Positions 43,167-51,643 are shown, numbered from the stretch's first letter. The stretch is DNA of 64,000 nucleotides from Amycolatopsis oliviviridis (GCF_014654365.1 NZ_BNAY01000008.1:248001-312000), one strand, 5' to 3'. The notes: generated by a model not told the origin, from the letters alone. Numbers and translations: made by a program.

Positions 43167-43286
43167 GCCCGCCGCCCACGACGCCCTGAAACCGGCAGAT
43201 GGGCAAGCGCGCATCGGGCGTTTCATCGGTATTTCATCAACGCTCCCTACCGTTCGACGGGAAAGATCAACAGTGGGGAGAAACCG

Positions 43287-44030
43287 ATGAAGAGATTCAG
43301 AACCCGCTTGTTCACGACCGCCGTCCTGTCGGTCGTCACCCTGGCAGGCGCGATCGCCGGTCCGGGCGCGGTGGCGCAGGCGGCCGCCGCCCGGCCGGAC
43401 GGCGAGTGCGGGCCGGTCATGTTCGTCGTGCCGGGCTACCGGGACGGCGGCGCGCAGAAACTCCTGGATCCGGCACTCGCTCCGGGCGGCGCCAATCCGG
43501 TGCGCATCCCGTACCCGAACAGCGAAGCGGACATCAACCTCTACACCGACGTCGACGCCGGCGTCGCCAACCTGAGGACCGCGCTCTACAACCTCTACGT
43601 CACCTATGGCTGCAACCTCGACACCAAGGTGTACATCGTCGGGTTCAGCCTCGGCGCCCTCGTCGCGGGCACCGTCCTGGAGACCGAGCCGCCCGGGCGG
43701 AACGTCCAGGGTGTGCTGTTCGCCGACGGGCGGCGGCAGCCGGTCGAGTCGAACTGGCCGGGCGACCCCGGCGGGCTGATCGGGCACCTGCCCGTGCCCG
43801 GGCCCGGCGGCGCCGGTTTCCGGCCGCTGGATTCGTTCCGATATCCGACGCTGAGCCTGTGCAACGGCCCGAATTCCGCGGGCGGCGCCGATTTGATCTG
43901 TTTCGGCGGCACCAATCTGGACAGCTACTTCACCTCGCATCCGTATTACAGCTTCGAAGTGGGCAACGAGCTGAACATTCACGGCGAAGGCCCGTACCCG
44001 AACAACCTGCGCAACCGCGTCATTCCGTAA
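43287..44030 (+). CDS. Secreted PE-PPE/cutinase-like serine esterase
   Basis: 247 residues with a signal peptide (residues 1-31, ending VAQA). The alpha/beta-hydrolase core has the nucleophile elbow VYIVGFSLGALVAGTVL (GxSxG) and conserved blocks seen in PE-PPE-domain esterases of mycolate-type actinomycetes (VMFVVPGYRDGGAQ; IPYPNSEADINLYTDVDAGV; HPYYSFEVGNELNIHGEG, with the likely catalytic His). Two or more Cys pairs suggest disulfides. Likely hydrolyses lipid or polyester esters. Confidence 0.72.
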   Translation: MKRFRTRLFTTAVLSVVTLAGAIAGPGAVAQAAAARPDGECGPVMFVVPGYRDGGAQKLLDPALAPGGANPVRIPYPNSEADINLYTDVDAGVANLRTALYNLYVTYGCNLDTKVYIVGFSLGALVAGTVLETEPPGRNVQGVLFADGRRQPVESNWPGDPGGLIGHLPVPGPGGAGFRPLDSFRYPTLSLCNGPNSAGGADLICFGGTNLDSYFTSHPYYSFEVGNELNIHGEGPYPNNLRNRVIP

Positions 44031-44052
44031 CCGGCGCGGCGTGATCCACGGT

Positions 44053-44084
44053 CGCCGGTGCGTCGCCCAGGTGGCGCACCGGCG
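44053..44084 (+). terminator. Stem-loop after the esterase gene
   Basis: CGCCGGTGCG (44053-44062) pairs exactly with CGCACCGGCG (44075-44084) with a 12-base loop, 22 bases after the esterase stop. Confidence 0.65.
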
Positions 44085-44292
44085 CTGCCCTACCCGCAAA
44101 AGCCGGACATAACAACCTTTTCGCCTCCGCCGACCTGGGAGGTTGCCCGCCAGGCCGAGGCTTGCCCCTGGGGACAGGACGGGCCGGACCTTCGGGCAAG
44201 CCTGCGCCGTACGAGCCCCCAGGCGCAACCCGATCGCCGTTCTCACGTCTTCCGGACAAAGCTTCAGAAAATGACGCGAGAGGGGCGCAGCA

Positions 44293-45183
44293 ATGAAATT
44301 CACCGCGAAGAAGACCATCAAAATGGCCATTGTGGGCGGGGCGGTCGCCGCCACCGCACTCCTTTCCGCGTGCAGCGGAAACGGTGTCGCCGGAAATGGA
44401 TCCCCGGTGCGGAACGCGGCGGAGACGGCAGCGGCCGAGCAGGTTCCGGAAGGCGCGGGCCAGGGGGCGGCCTCGGGCGGGACCGGCGGATCCGGTGCCG
44501 CGACGTCGAACGGTGACGTCAACTGCAGCACACGCGGTGGTCAGGTCGGCGCACCCGGCAGGCAGAAGATGGACCTGATCGCGGTGGCCGCCACCGACGG
44601 CACCACGCCGGGCTGCACCGAGGCGTTCAACGTGATCGCCGAGTACTACCAGAAGCTGCCGCAGGCCGAGGGCCCAGGCGAGCGCGTGCTCGACGTCCAG
44701 GGCCGCTGGACCTGCGCCCGCCAGGCGGACGCCGCGGGTGCGCAGGGCGCGGTCGTCTGCGGCGTGCCCAACGACTCCCTGCAGCTGGAGACCCGGCCCT
44801 CGGGCGGCACCGGGCAGGCTCCCGACAAGCAGGTCCGCAAGTTCCCGAACTCCACCCACTCGGTGCAGTTCACCGGATACGACGCCGACGTGCGGATGGC
44901 CCGCTTCCAGCTGACCGTCCCCGGCAAGGGCGGCGACGCCAGGCCGATCGACGGCAAGACCTACCGGCTCTCGCTGCAGCCGGGCGGCAAGGTGTTCAGC
45001 GCGGCCACCCTGTGCCCGAGCGAGTCGGGCACGGTCACCATCGACGACGCAGGCCTCGGCAACGGGCCTTGCAGCCAGGACAAGCTGATCCAGCAGCTTC
45101 AGGAAGGCAACCCGGTGCGTGCGCAGATCAGCGTGAACGGCGACGACCAGATCTCCTCGGTCAAGGAGATCTACCACCCCTGA
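44293..45183 (+). CDS. Secreted lipoprotein of unknown function
   Basis: 296 residues. The signal peptide ends in the lipobox LLSAC (Cys near residue 27), followed by a ~50-residue Gly/Ala/Ser-rich linker. The folded part has four Cys in likely pairs (CSTRGG, GCTEAFNVIAEYYQ, WTCARQADA, VVCGVPNDS and others) and a C-terminal region SATLCPSESGTVTIDDAGLG. The region around GCTEAFNVIAEYYQKLP resembles the neutral-metalloprotease-like actinomycete secreted proteins, but no HExxH is present. Not recognised. Confidence 0.75.
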   Translation: MKFTAKKTIKMAIVGGAVAATALLSACSGNGVAGNGSPVRNAAETAAAEQVPEGAGQGAASGGTGGSGAATSNGDVNCSTRGGQVGAPGRQKMDLIAVAATDGTTPGCTEAFNVIAEYYQKLPQAEGPGERVLDVQGRWTCARQADAAGAQGAVVCGVPNDSLQLETRPSGGTGQAPDKQVRKFPNSTHSVQFTGYDADVRMARFQLTVPGKGGDARPIDGKTYRLSLQPGGKVFSAATLCPSESGTVTIDDAGLGNGPCSQDKLIQQLQEGNPVRAQISVNGDDQISSVKEIYHP

Positions 45184-45199
45184 TCCCTCGCACGGGAGG

Positions 45200-45232
45200 C
45201 CGGCGGCCGGGAATCACCCGGCCGCCGGTTTT
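45200..45232. terminator. Bidirectional terminator between convergent genes
   Basis: CCGGCGGCCGGG (45200-45211) pairs exactly with CCCGGCCGCCGG (45217-45228) with a five-base loop, followed by TTTT on the plus strand. It lies between the lipoprotein stop (45183) and the RibE-RibB stop (45244). Confidence 0.85.
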
Positions 45233-45243
45233 CGTGCCGTCGC

Positions 45244-46452
45244 TCAGAGCCACGCCTTCAGATCGGCCAGGTCCACCACGGGCATGCCCCAGCGCAACGC
45301 CGCGACTTCGAGGTCGGCGCTGCCCGCCATCGTGCCGTCGGGATTCATCACCTCGCAGCACACCCCGACCGGCGGGAGACCGGCGGCGGCGCACAGCGCG
45401 ACGGTCGCCTCCGTGTGCCCGGACCGTTCCGCAAGCAATCCCGGCCGCGCGGCGAGCGGGAAAACGTGTCCAGGGCGCAGGAAGTCCGCGGCGGTCGCCG
45501 CCGGATCGGCCAGCTTCCGCACGGTGGCGGCACGTTCGGCCGCGGACACCCCGGTCCCGGTCCCCGCCGCCAGGTCGACCGGTATCGACCAGGCCGTCCC
45601 CTGCCGGTCGCCCTCACCCGGCATCGGCGCGATCTCCAGTCGCCGCAACACTTCCGGCGCGCACGGCACCGCCGGGAAACCACAGACCTGGGTCAGCAGG
45701 AAGGTGAACGACTCGGGACGGAGCCGGGCGCCGGCGAAGATCACGTCGCCCTCGCCCTCGGTTTCCGGATCCCAGACGACGACCCCGCCACCCGCGGCGA
45801 GCTGGCGCAGCACCTTCTCCACGCCGACGCGTCCGTCGACGTGGCCTGCCCACGGCAGCCGCGGCAACACCTTCGCCACCGACGACGGGGGCGACTTCTC
45901 CACCAGACGGCAGACCAGGTCGAGTTCCAGATTGACCCGGTCACCGGCCGTCAGCTCGCCGAGTGTGGTGGCCGAGCGGGTCATCGGCAGCAGCACGACC
46001 GAAATCCGGTCCCGCAATACCTCGGCGATGGTCACGCTGACCCCGTCGAGGGCGATCGGCGACTTCGCGATCAGCCTGTCCAGCAGGCGCACCGGCGGCC
46101 GGATCCAGATCCGGCGGGCACCGCCTTCGTCGTCGATCCGCAGCACCTTGCCGACCGCGTCGACGTACCCCTGGACCAGATGACCGTCCAGCGGGTCGCC
46201 GATCTGAAGCGGCGTCTCGACGTTGACCGCGTCCCCTGCGGCGAGCGCGTCGAACGTCGAACGACGCCGGGTCTCCGCGGAGAGCACCGCCTCCAGGACG
46301 CCGTCGACCGGCCGCACTGTCAGCCGTACTCCGCCGACACACACCGATCCGCCGTCCCCGACGCGATCCGCGCTCTTCGGCGCGCGCACGCGCAGCACGT
46401 CACCCTTGATCTCTTCGATGGAACCGAGCTCGCCGATTCGTCCGGTGAACAT
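45244..46452 (-). CDS. Riboflavin synthase-like / DHBP synthase fusion with altered catalytic residues
   Basis: 402 residues. Residues 1-~200 are riboflavin-synthase-like (two lumazine-binding barrels: MFTGRIGELGSIEE; later MTRSATTLGELTAGDRVNLE). Residues ~205-402 are DHBP-synthase-like (RPGHVFPLAA, SGHTEATVALCAAAGL, CCEVMNPDGTM). Compared with E. coli riboflavin synthase the key Cys48 is Arg (GGVRLTV) and His102 is Tyr (GHLVQGYVD); Ser41 and the last-barrel Asp stay. In the DHBP part the acidic loop is DPETEGEGD, so Arg37 is lost but the Glu and Asp ligands remain. Likely a diverged paralog: the first half may only bind a ligand. A variant FMN-type riboswitch precedes it. Confidence 0.85.
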   Translation of the reverse strand: MFTGRIGELGSIEEIKGDVLRVRAPKSADRVGDGGSVCVGGVRLTVRPVDGVLEAVLSAETRRRSTFDALAAGDAVNVETPLQIGDPLDGHLVQGYVDAVGKVLRIDDEGGARRIWIRPPVRLLDRLIAKSPIALDGVSVTIAEVLRDRISVVLLPMTRSATTLGELTAGDRVNLELDLVCRLVEKSPPSSVAKVLPRLPWAGHVDGRVGVEKVLRQLAAGGGVVVWDPETEGEGDVIFAGARLRPESFTFLLTQVCGFPAVPCAPEVLRRLEIAPMPGEGDRQGTAWSIPVDLAAGTGTGVSAAERAATVRKLADPAATAADFLRPGHVFPLAARPGLLAERSGHTEATVALCAAAGLPPVGVCCEVMNPDGTMAGSADLEVAALRWGMPVVDLADLKAWL

Positions 46453-46490
46453 GAATAGACACCCCGTTTTGACGCCGTACCCCAGCGAAG

Positions 46491-46506
46491 CCCGGTGACA
46501 ACCGGG
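46491..46506 (-). promoter_or_regulatory. Hairpin between riboswitch and start (expression platform)
   Basis: CCCGGT-GACA-ACCGGG forms a six-pair hairpin with a four-base loop between the aptamer and the ATG at 46452. On the RNA it can be extended by a CCCC/GGGG outer stem. It is a plausible switch element. Confidence 0.5.
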
Positions 46507-46507
46507 C

Positions 46508-46620
46508 ACAGGGGACGCGGGGTCTCACCGCCTGGCCCCGGAATCGCACCGGGTCGTTCCGCCCCGTCGGCGGAACCGGCCGGCTATACGGCCACACCGT
46601 GGAATCGCACCACGAACCGA
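46508..46620 (-). ncRNA. Variant FMN-type riboswitch (RFN-like) upstream of ribEB
   Basis: On the minus strand two hairpins carry the same conserved core GGTGCGATTCC (about 46612-46602 and 46551-46541), the place of the FMN-riboswitch GGTGnnATTCC. The first is followed by GGCCGTATAGCC and the second by GGGGCCAGGCGGTGAGACCCCG, which correspond to the GGCGGTnATAGyCC and CCGACGGTnAnAGTCCG parts of the RFN element. A long central stem (GTTCCGCC / GGCGGAAC) sits between. The match is imperfect, but the position upstream of a riboflavin gene supports it. It would lower ribEB expression when FMN is high. Confidence 0.62.
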
Positions 46621-46723
46621 TCATAACCACAGCGAGGCACGGTTCTCGACCGATCGAATCCAGATGTTCCGAACATCTGATATAAACATCTGGACCGCCT
46701 GCCCTGGACGAAACCGGTTTCCC

Positions 46724-47713
46724 ATGCGTGTGCTCTTCGCCGCCCTTGCCTCGGTCGGCCATACCTATCCCCTGATCCCCCTCGCCGTCGCCGCCCGGGA
46801 CGCCGGGCACGAGGTGCGGTTCGCGGCGGGCGAGAACGTCCACCCGCCCCTGCGCGGCAACGGATTGCACCCCTTCCGCCCGGCAAACGCGTTCTACGAG
46901 ATCTACGCCGAGGATCTCGAACCGGAGCTGGCCCGGCTCCGGCCCGACCTCGTCGTGCACGAATGGGGACAACCGGGGGTGGCCGTCGCCGCGGAGCGCG
47001 CCGGGATTCCGTCCCTCTGGCACGGATTCGGGCGCATGTTCCCCGAGGGAATCGGACTTCAGCGCCCCGCCGCACCCGACCGGCCGCATCTCGACATCTG
47101 CCCGCCTTCGTTGCAGGACAAGTACTTCCTCGCGTCGACGGAGCGCATCGAACTGCGTCCCGTGCCCTACTCCGAACCGGCGCCGTGGCGCTGGGAGAGG
47201 TCGTCGCGGCCGCTGGTCTACCTGACGCTCGGCACCGCGTTCGGCACGCCGGAGGTGCTCACCACGGCGATCCGGGGGTTGACCGCCCTGGACGCGCAGG
47301 TGGTGGTCGCTTCGGGACGGATCCGCCCGGAGGAACTCGGCGCGCTGCCGGACGACGTCACGGTGCGCGGGTGGCTCCCGCAGGCGGAACTGCTGCCGCA
47401 CGTCGACGCGGTCGTGCATCACGGCGGCAGCGGCACGATGCTCGGCGCGCTCGGCGCCGGTGTCCCGCAACTGGTCCTTCCCCAGGGAGCCGACCAGTTC
47501 GCCAACGCCGAAGCCCTCACTGCCGCGGGCGCCGCGCTGAGCCTCCTCCCCGACGAGCTGAGCGCGGAAGCCGTCGCCGAGCGCACCCGGGAACTGTTGC
47601 CACGGCACGGAAACACCGAACACCGTGACGCGGCCCGCGCGATCGCCGGGGAGATCGCACGGATGCCGTCGCCCGACGAAGTCGCCCGCACACTGCCGGA
47701 ATGGGCCGCCTGA
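46724..47713 (+). CDS. GT1-family (UGT/MGT-like) glycosyltransferase
   Basis: 329 residues. The N-terminal Rossmann domain starts RVLFAALASVGHTYPLIPLA. The nucleotide-sugar domain has VDAVVHHGGSGTMLGALGAG and VPQLVLPQGADQFANA, the UGT signature with the two Gly-rich loops. It is shorter than antibiotic GTs (~390). The family attaches a sugar from an NDP-sugar to small molecules. It is divergent from the RibE-RibB gene, with the riboswitch between, and ends two bases before the convergent LSDAT gene. Confidence 0.85.
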   Translation: MRVLFAALASVGHTYPLIPLAVAARDAGHEVRFAAGENVHPPLRGNGLHPFRPANAFYEIYAEDLEPELARLRPDLVVHEWGQPGVAVAAERAGIPSLWHGFGRMFPEGIGLQRPAAPDRPHLDICPPSLQDKYFLASTERIELRPVPYSEPAPWRWERSSRPLVYLTLGTAFGTPEVLTTAIRGLTALDAQVVVASGRIRPEELGALPDDVTVRGWLPQAELLPHVDAVVHHGGSGTMLGALGAGVPQLVLPQGADQFANAEALTAAGAALSLLPDELSAEAVAERTRELLPRHGNTEHRDAARAIAGEIARMPSPDEVARTLPEWAA

Positions 47714-47715
47714 CG

Positions 47716-48390
47716 TCACCCGAGCCCGAGCACCTCGCGCAGCACGCGGCGCAGTTCGTCCTTGTGCCCGACGCCCACGACCCGCGTCAACGGGGACCGC
47801 GCGGCGAAGGCGACCGAGGGATCTCGCGCGGCGGCGATGCGATCGGCGGCGCGACCGGTCCCGCTCAGGACGACGACCGGCGTCCCGCCGCGAAGGCTGT
47901 GCCCGACGTCCCCGAGCGTCACCTCTCCCCCGTTGATGACGAGCGTGGCGACGGGCAGTCCCTTCGCGATCACGCGCGCCACGCTGGACAGCCAGGGCGA
48001 TTCGTCGCCCCATTTCGTTCCCGGCACCGACACCAGATGCGTGTGACGCGGTTCGGGGAGCGCCGAACCGGGAGCGGGCGGCCGGGAGTCCGCCAGCGTC
48101 CCCTCGGCCGCCACACCGACCAGCGGGAACTCCGCGCGGACGGCGGCGCGGGCCAGGCCCAGCGCGCGCATCACCCCGGAATCGGTACCGCCGTCGACGA
48201 CCGTGATCCCCGCCGAGGCCACGAGCGGGATCACCACGTCGCGCAACGCCGAGTCGCTCGCTTCGCCGTGGGCCGAGGACATCTTGGCGGCACCTCCGAC
48301 GACCACGAGGACCCGTGAGCCGTGCCGGAAGCCGGCTTTTCCCAGTGCCGCGGGCAACGCGGCGAGGCTGTCCACGGAAATCCGGTTCAC
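47716..48390 (-). CDS. LSDAT/TRPM-SLOG family nucleotide-binding protein
   Basis: 224 residues from a GTG. It carries the SLOG/LSDAT hallmarks of the TRPM-like nucleotide-sensing fold: LVVVGGAAKM, VVDGGTDSGVMRALGLA, LVGVAAEGTL, HTHLVSVPGTKWGDESPWLS, LVINGGEVTLGDVG and GTPVVVLSGTGRAAD. SLOG-fold proteins bind nucleotides derived from NAD, such as ADP-ribose or cyclic ADP-ribose, and act in several defence systems. It follows the conflict operon by 25 bases on the same strand, so co-transcription is likely. No membrane or effector domain is attached; it may be a sensor or a nucleotide-degrading partner. Confidence 0.85.
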   Translation of the reverse strand: MNRISVDSLAALPAALGKAGFRHGSRVLVVVGGAAKMSSAHGEASDSALRDVVIPLVASAGITVVDGGTDSGVMRALGLARAAVRAEFPLVGVAAEGTLADSRPPAPGSALPEPRHTHLVSVPGTKWGDESPWLSSVARVIAKGLPVATLVINGGEVTLGDVGHSLRGGTPVVVLSGTGRAADRIAAARDPSVAFAARSPLTRVVGVGHKDELRRVLREVLGLG

Positions 48391-48415
48391 CGCACGGAAT
48401 CCTACCGGCGCGCGC

Positions 48416-51400
48416 TCACCATTCGATGCCGAGCGCGGCGACCCGTTGCCGCTGCAGGGTGGTCGCCGTGGTGGTTCCCTCCGAAAGGGTCCGGAGTACC
48501 GACACCGCCGCTTCGGCGGCGGCGCGTCGATCCGCTTCGTCGCTGTCTGCCCGGAAAAGGAGTTCGGCGTACCGGAGCCGCGCCTCGGCCACCGCCGGCC
48601 GGAACCGGCCCGGTGACGCCTTGGCCACCCGGTCGAAGAGCTCGACCGCGCGGTGCGAGTCGGCGAGGGCCTGCTGGAGGTATCCCGACTCGGCGAGCCT
48701 CGCGGCGCGGCATTCGTGGGCACTGGCCAGCAAATGCTGATGTGCCCACGGATTCACCTCCGTCAGCTGCTCGCAGTGCTTCACCGCCTCGCCGGCCTGG
48801 GCCAGCGCCTCGGTATGGGCACCGGACTCGGCCAGGACGTCACTGAGCACCGGGAGCGCCGCGGCGAGATCGGGCCGGTAGTTCGGGTCGTTGTCCACCA
48901 GCCGGGTGAGGATGTCGACGGCTTTGCGCGCATCGGCGAGCGCAGGGGCGCCGTGTTCGCCGCGGATCTCGATCTTCCTGGCCGCCAGGTTGGCCAGCGC
49001 CGTCCCAGAATTGACCCCGACCGTCGACTCCTTGAGCTCCCGCACGCGCCGCTCGGCCTCTTCGGCGAGCGCATAGGCCTTCCCGGTCTCGCCGAGCTCA
49101 CCGTGGATCCGGCTGCTGGTGATGAGCGCCTCGCACAGGACGTCGGCGTGTTCCGCGGCCTTGGCGGCGTACTGCCATTGGTAACCCTCGACGGCCCGCG
49201 TCACGGCGGCCTGTGCCGCCCGCAGATACCCGGCGCGGTGCTGGGCGACGCCGAGCCGCAGCTGGAGAGCCGGGTCACCGCGCCCCGATCGCCGCAGCGC
49301 GCTGGTCACGAGGAGCGTTTCGAGCCGGAGGATGGCCTGGTCGAGACTGACGTCGCAGGCCGACGGCGCGGGCAGCGCCGAGCGGATCCGGTCGAGCAGG
49401 GCGAGATCCATCACCTCGTCCTCGGCGAGCCCGACGACCGCGCCCAGTCCCTCCCCGCCGTGACGGCAGGCGAAGCCCGGATCGTCCTGGAGCAACGGTT
49501 TCACGCAGCCGAGGTAGAACGGGTAGGAGTCCGTCGAGAGCCGGGCCAGCATCACGAGCGCGTTGGCCATCGCGGTGCTCATGCCGTCGTTCCGCTGCCC
49601 CAGGTCGGGCAGTTCGCGCAGCAACCCGGCCGCCCAGTCCGGGTCCGGCTCGCCGGACGCCGCCGGGCTCCCGCTCAGCGTGTGCAGGACGAGCGCGTCG
49701 GCCAGCAGCGACGGACCGGGCCGGGGCAGAAAACCGTTCTCGCCCGGATAGAACGAGCGATAGCGATCGGAGAGCGCGGTCCACTCGGCGGGCTCGCGGA
49801 TGATCCCGTGGTCGAGCGCCAGCTTCTGCGCCACTTGGTGCGTGCAGGGCCCGACCAGGGCCGTGACGAAGCACAGCCGGGAGAGGGCGACGTCGGCCTC
49901 TCCCGGCGGGTCACCTTTCCGGAACCGCGCCTCGTGGTCGAGTATCGCGACGGCCGCTCGCCGGGCGTCCGGCAGGGCTCCGGCCGGAGCGAGCACGGCG
50001 GCGACGGCGATCACGGGGATCTCCTCGACGGAGAGCTTGCTGATGACGGGCCTCGCCGGAGCGGGCAGGGTCGTGCCGGGCAGTTCCTCCCGCAGGACGT
50101 CGAAACAGCGCGAGAACACCATTTCCGGTGTCGGGTCGAGGACGTCCCTCGTGGCGATGACCTTGCGCGTCGCGTAGATCCGCCGCTGGGCCCATCGGGT
50201 GTGGCACTCCTGCCACCAGGCGCCCGCGCTGGGGGCGATGGTGAGCACGCGGACCGGTCCGGCGCCGGGGCGCCGGAGTACCTCGACCAGGCTGACCAGA
50301 TGCTGCGGATGCCACGTGTCGGCGCGGTCCACCACGACGAGGACGCCTCGCCGGCCGTCGCCGGGCAGCTGTTCGATCAGCGACGGCGCGGTTTCGGGAT
50401 CCTGCCGGGCACGGAAGACCGTCCAGCCCTCGGCTTCGCATTCGGCGGCGAACCGGTCGGCGAGCTGGATACGGGTCGCGTGGTCGCCGCCGCTCAGCAA
50501 CATGACCGCGGCCGGGGCGGTCCCCTGCTGCCAGGTCCGCAGTTCCTGGTGGACATACGGACGGGACGTCGCCGCCCGCAGCGCCTGGTTCAGCAGCATC
50601 GAGGGTTGCCCGCGCCGCGGCGAAGGGCTGTCCCGGTAGCTGACGGGCTGGAGCCAGTAGGACCCGCTGCGCCCTTCGGCCACCGTGATGGTCACCAGCA
50701 CCGGGGAGGCCTGCACGGTCGTGCCGACCGGACGGGGGATCTCGAAGCAGTCGCCGTCGACGGTGTGGACGACGACCTCCCTGCCCGCCGAGCGGTGGCG
50801 CCGGGGCGGACCGCCGCTCACGTCGTACCACCGGCCCGGGAGCCCGGGCGAGCTGACCTTCAGCATCAAGGGGGTGACGTCGTGCGCCTCGATGTAGAGG
50901 GCGGCGTCCTCCACGGTCCCTCCGACCAGCAGGTCGTCCCCGTCCCAGCGCAGGGCGATCCGCCGGTCCGGGAACTCCCGGGCCACCGGCCCGAGCAGGG
51001 TCCGCACCCGGCGGCCCGCCGATTCGGCACCGTCGGACAGCAGGTCTTCGACGCGGGGCGCGGGGATCACGTCGTAGGGCCGTTTGGCTTTCGCCATCAG
51101 CGTGAGGTGCCACGCCTCTTCGCGTTCGAGGAGCGACACCGGCAGCCTTCGGCGCGCCTCGATCACCCAGTCCGCGAGCGGATCGTTGTCGCCCTCGGCC
51201 AGGGACCGCAGCGGCCGGTAGAGCAGCTTCGCCGCCCGGTTCAGCCCGGTGGCCGACCCGGGGAAAGCGAGCCAGGTGACGCTTTCCTCCAGCCGCAGCG
51301 CGGAGGGCAGCGAGCGGTGCGCCGCCGCGATGACCCCGCGCAGACGCCGGATCGGATCGCCCGCGCCCGCGCGGCTCAGCCTCCCGGCCAGCGCCTCGCG

Positions 51401-51643
51401 CAGGCCGGGCAACAGCTCCTCGGCCAGCAGCACCGTGTCCGGCTGCCGCTTGCCGATCCAGGCGCTGAACCAGAAATCGGCCTCGGCCCCGACGTCGAGC
51501 GAGGTCAGCACGCCCAGGCGGACGGCGCGGACCAGTTCCGGTTCGATCGTGGTCGCGATGCTCAAGGCGACCGCGATTTCCACGTCACCGGGCCAAGGTT
51601 CTTCCCGGAGGGCATCGGCGAGGAGGTCCACGAGTTCGGTCAT
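48416..51643 (-). CDS. STAND-like TPR protein with degenerate P-loop, conflict operon
   Basis: 1075 residues. About 1-100 is a helical adaptor-like domain (MTELVDLLADALREEPWPGD). Residues ~195-400 are beta-rich. Around 410-520 sits an AAA/STAND-like module in which the P-loop is LLSGGDHATRIQLA, without the GK[ST], while the Walker B VLVVVDRADTW remains. The last ~400 residues are helical TPR-like repeats. It is the last gene of the operon and its ATG overlaps the vWA-like gene by four bases. With no intact P-loop it probably serves as a regulator, scaffold or target-recognition protein. It fits the large SAV_2336-associated proteins of actinomycetes. Confidence 0.75.
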   Translation of the reverse strand: MTELVDLLADALREEPWPGDVEIAVALSIATTIEPELVRAVRLGVLTSLDVGAEADFWFSAWIGKRQPDTVLLAEELLPGLREALAGRLSRAGAGDPIRRLRGVIAAAHRSLPSALRLEESVTWLAFPGSATGLNRAAKLLYRPLRSLAEGDNDPLADWVIEARRRLPVSLLEREEAWHLTLMAKAKRPYDVIPAPRVEDLLSDGAESAGRRVRTLLGPVAREFPDRRIALRWDGDDLLVGGTVEDAALYIEAHDVTPLMLKVSSPGLPGRWYDVSGGPPRRHRSAGREVVVHTVDGDCFEIPRPVGTTVQASPVLVTITVAEGRSGSYWLQPVSYRDSPSPRRGQPSMLLNQALRAATSRPYVHQELRTWQQGTAPAAVMLLSGGDHATRIQLADRFAAECEAEGWTVFRARQDPETAPSLIEQLPGDGRRGVLVVVDRADTWHPQHLVSLVEVLRRPGAGPVRVLTIAPSAGAWWQECHTRWAQRRIYATRKVIATRDVLDPTPEMVFSRCFDVLREELPGTTLPAPARPVISKLSVEEIPVIAVAAVLAPAGALPDARRAAVAILDHEARFRKGDPPGEADVALSRLCFVTALVGPCTHQVAQKLALDHGIIREPAEWTALSDRYRSFYPGENGFLPRPGPSLLADALVLHTLSGSPAASGEPDPDWAAGLLRELPDLGQRNDGMSTAMANALVMLARLSTDSYPFYLGCVKPLLQDDPGFACRHGGEGLGAVVGLAEDEVMDLALLDRIRSALPAPSACDVSLDQAILRLETLLVTSALRRSGRGDPALQLRLGVAQHRAGYLRAAQAAVTRAVEGYQWQYAAKAAEHADVLCEALITSSRIHGELGETGKAYALAEEAERRVRELKESTVGVNSGTALANLAARKIEIRGEHGAPALADARKAVDILTRLVDNDPNYRPDLAAALPVLSDVLAESGAHTEALAQAGEAVKHCEQLTEVNPWAHQHLLASAHECRAARLAESGYLQQALADSHRAVELFDRVAKASPGRFRPAVAEARLRYAELLFRADSDEADRRAAAEAAVSVLRTLSEGTTTATTLQRQRVAALGIEW

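Noticed and set aside
46508-46620. Cobalamin riboswitch reading of the GGTGCGATTCC / GCCAGG elements
   Set aside because: Some B12-box-like bases exist, but the two symmetric cores and the riboflavin gene downstream fit an FMN-type element better; the conserved CCGCCACTG of cobalamin switches is missing.
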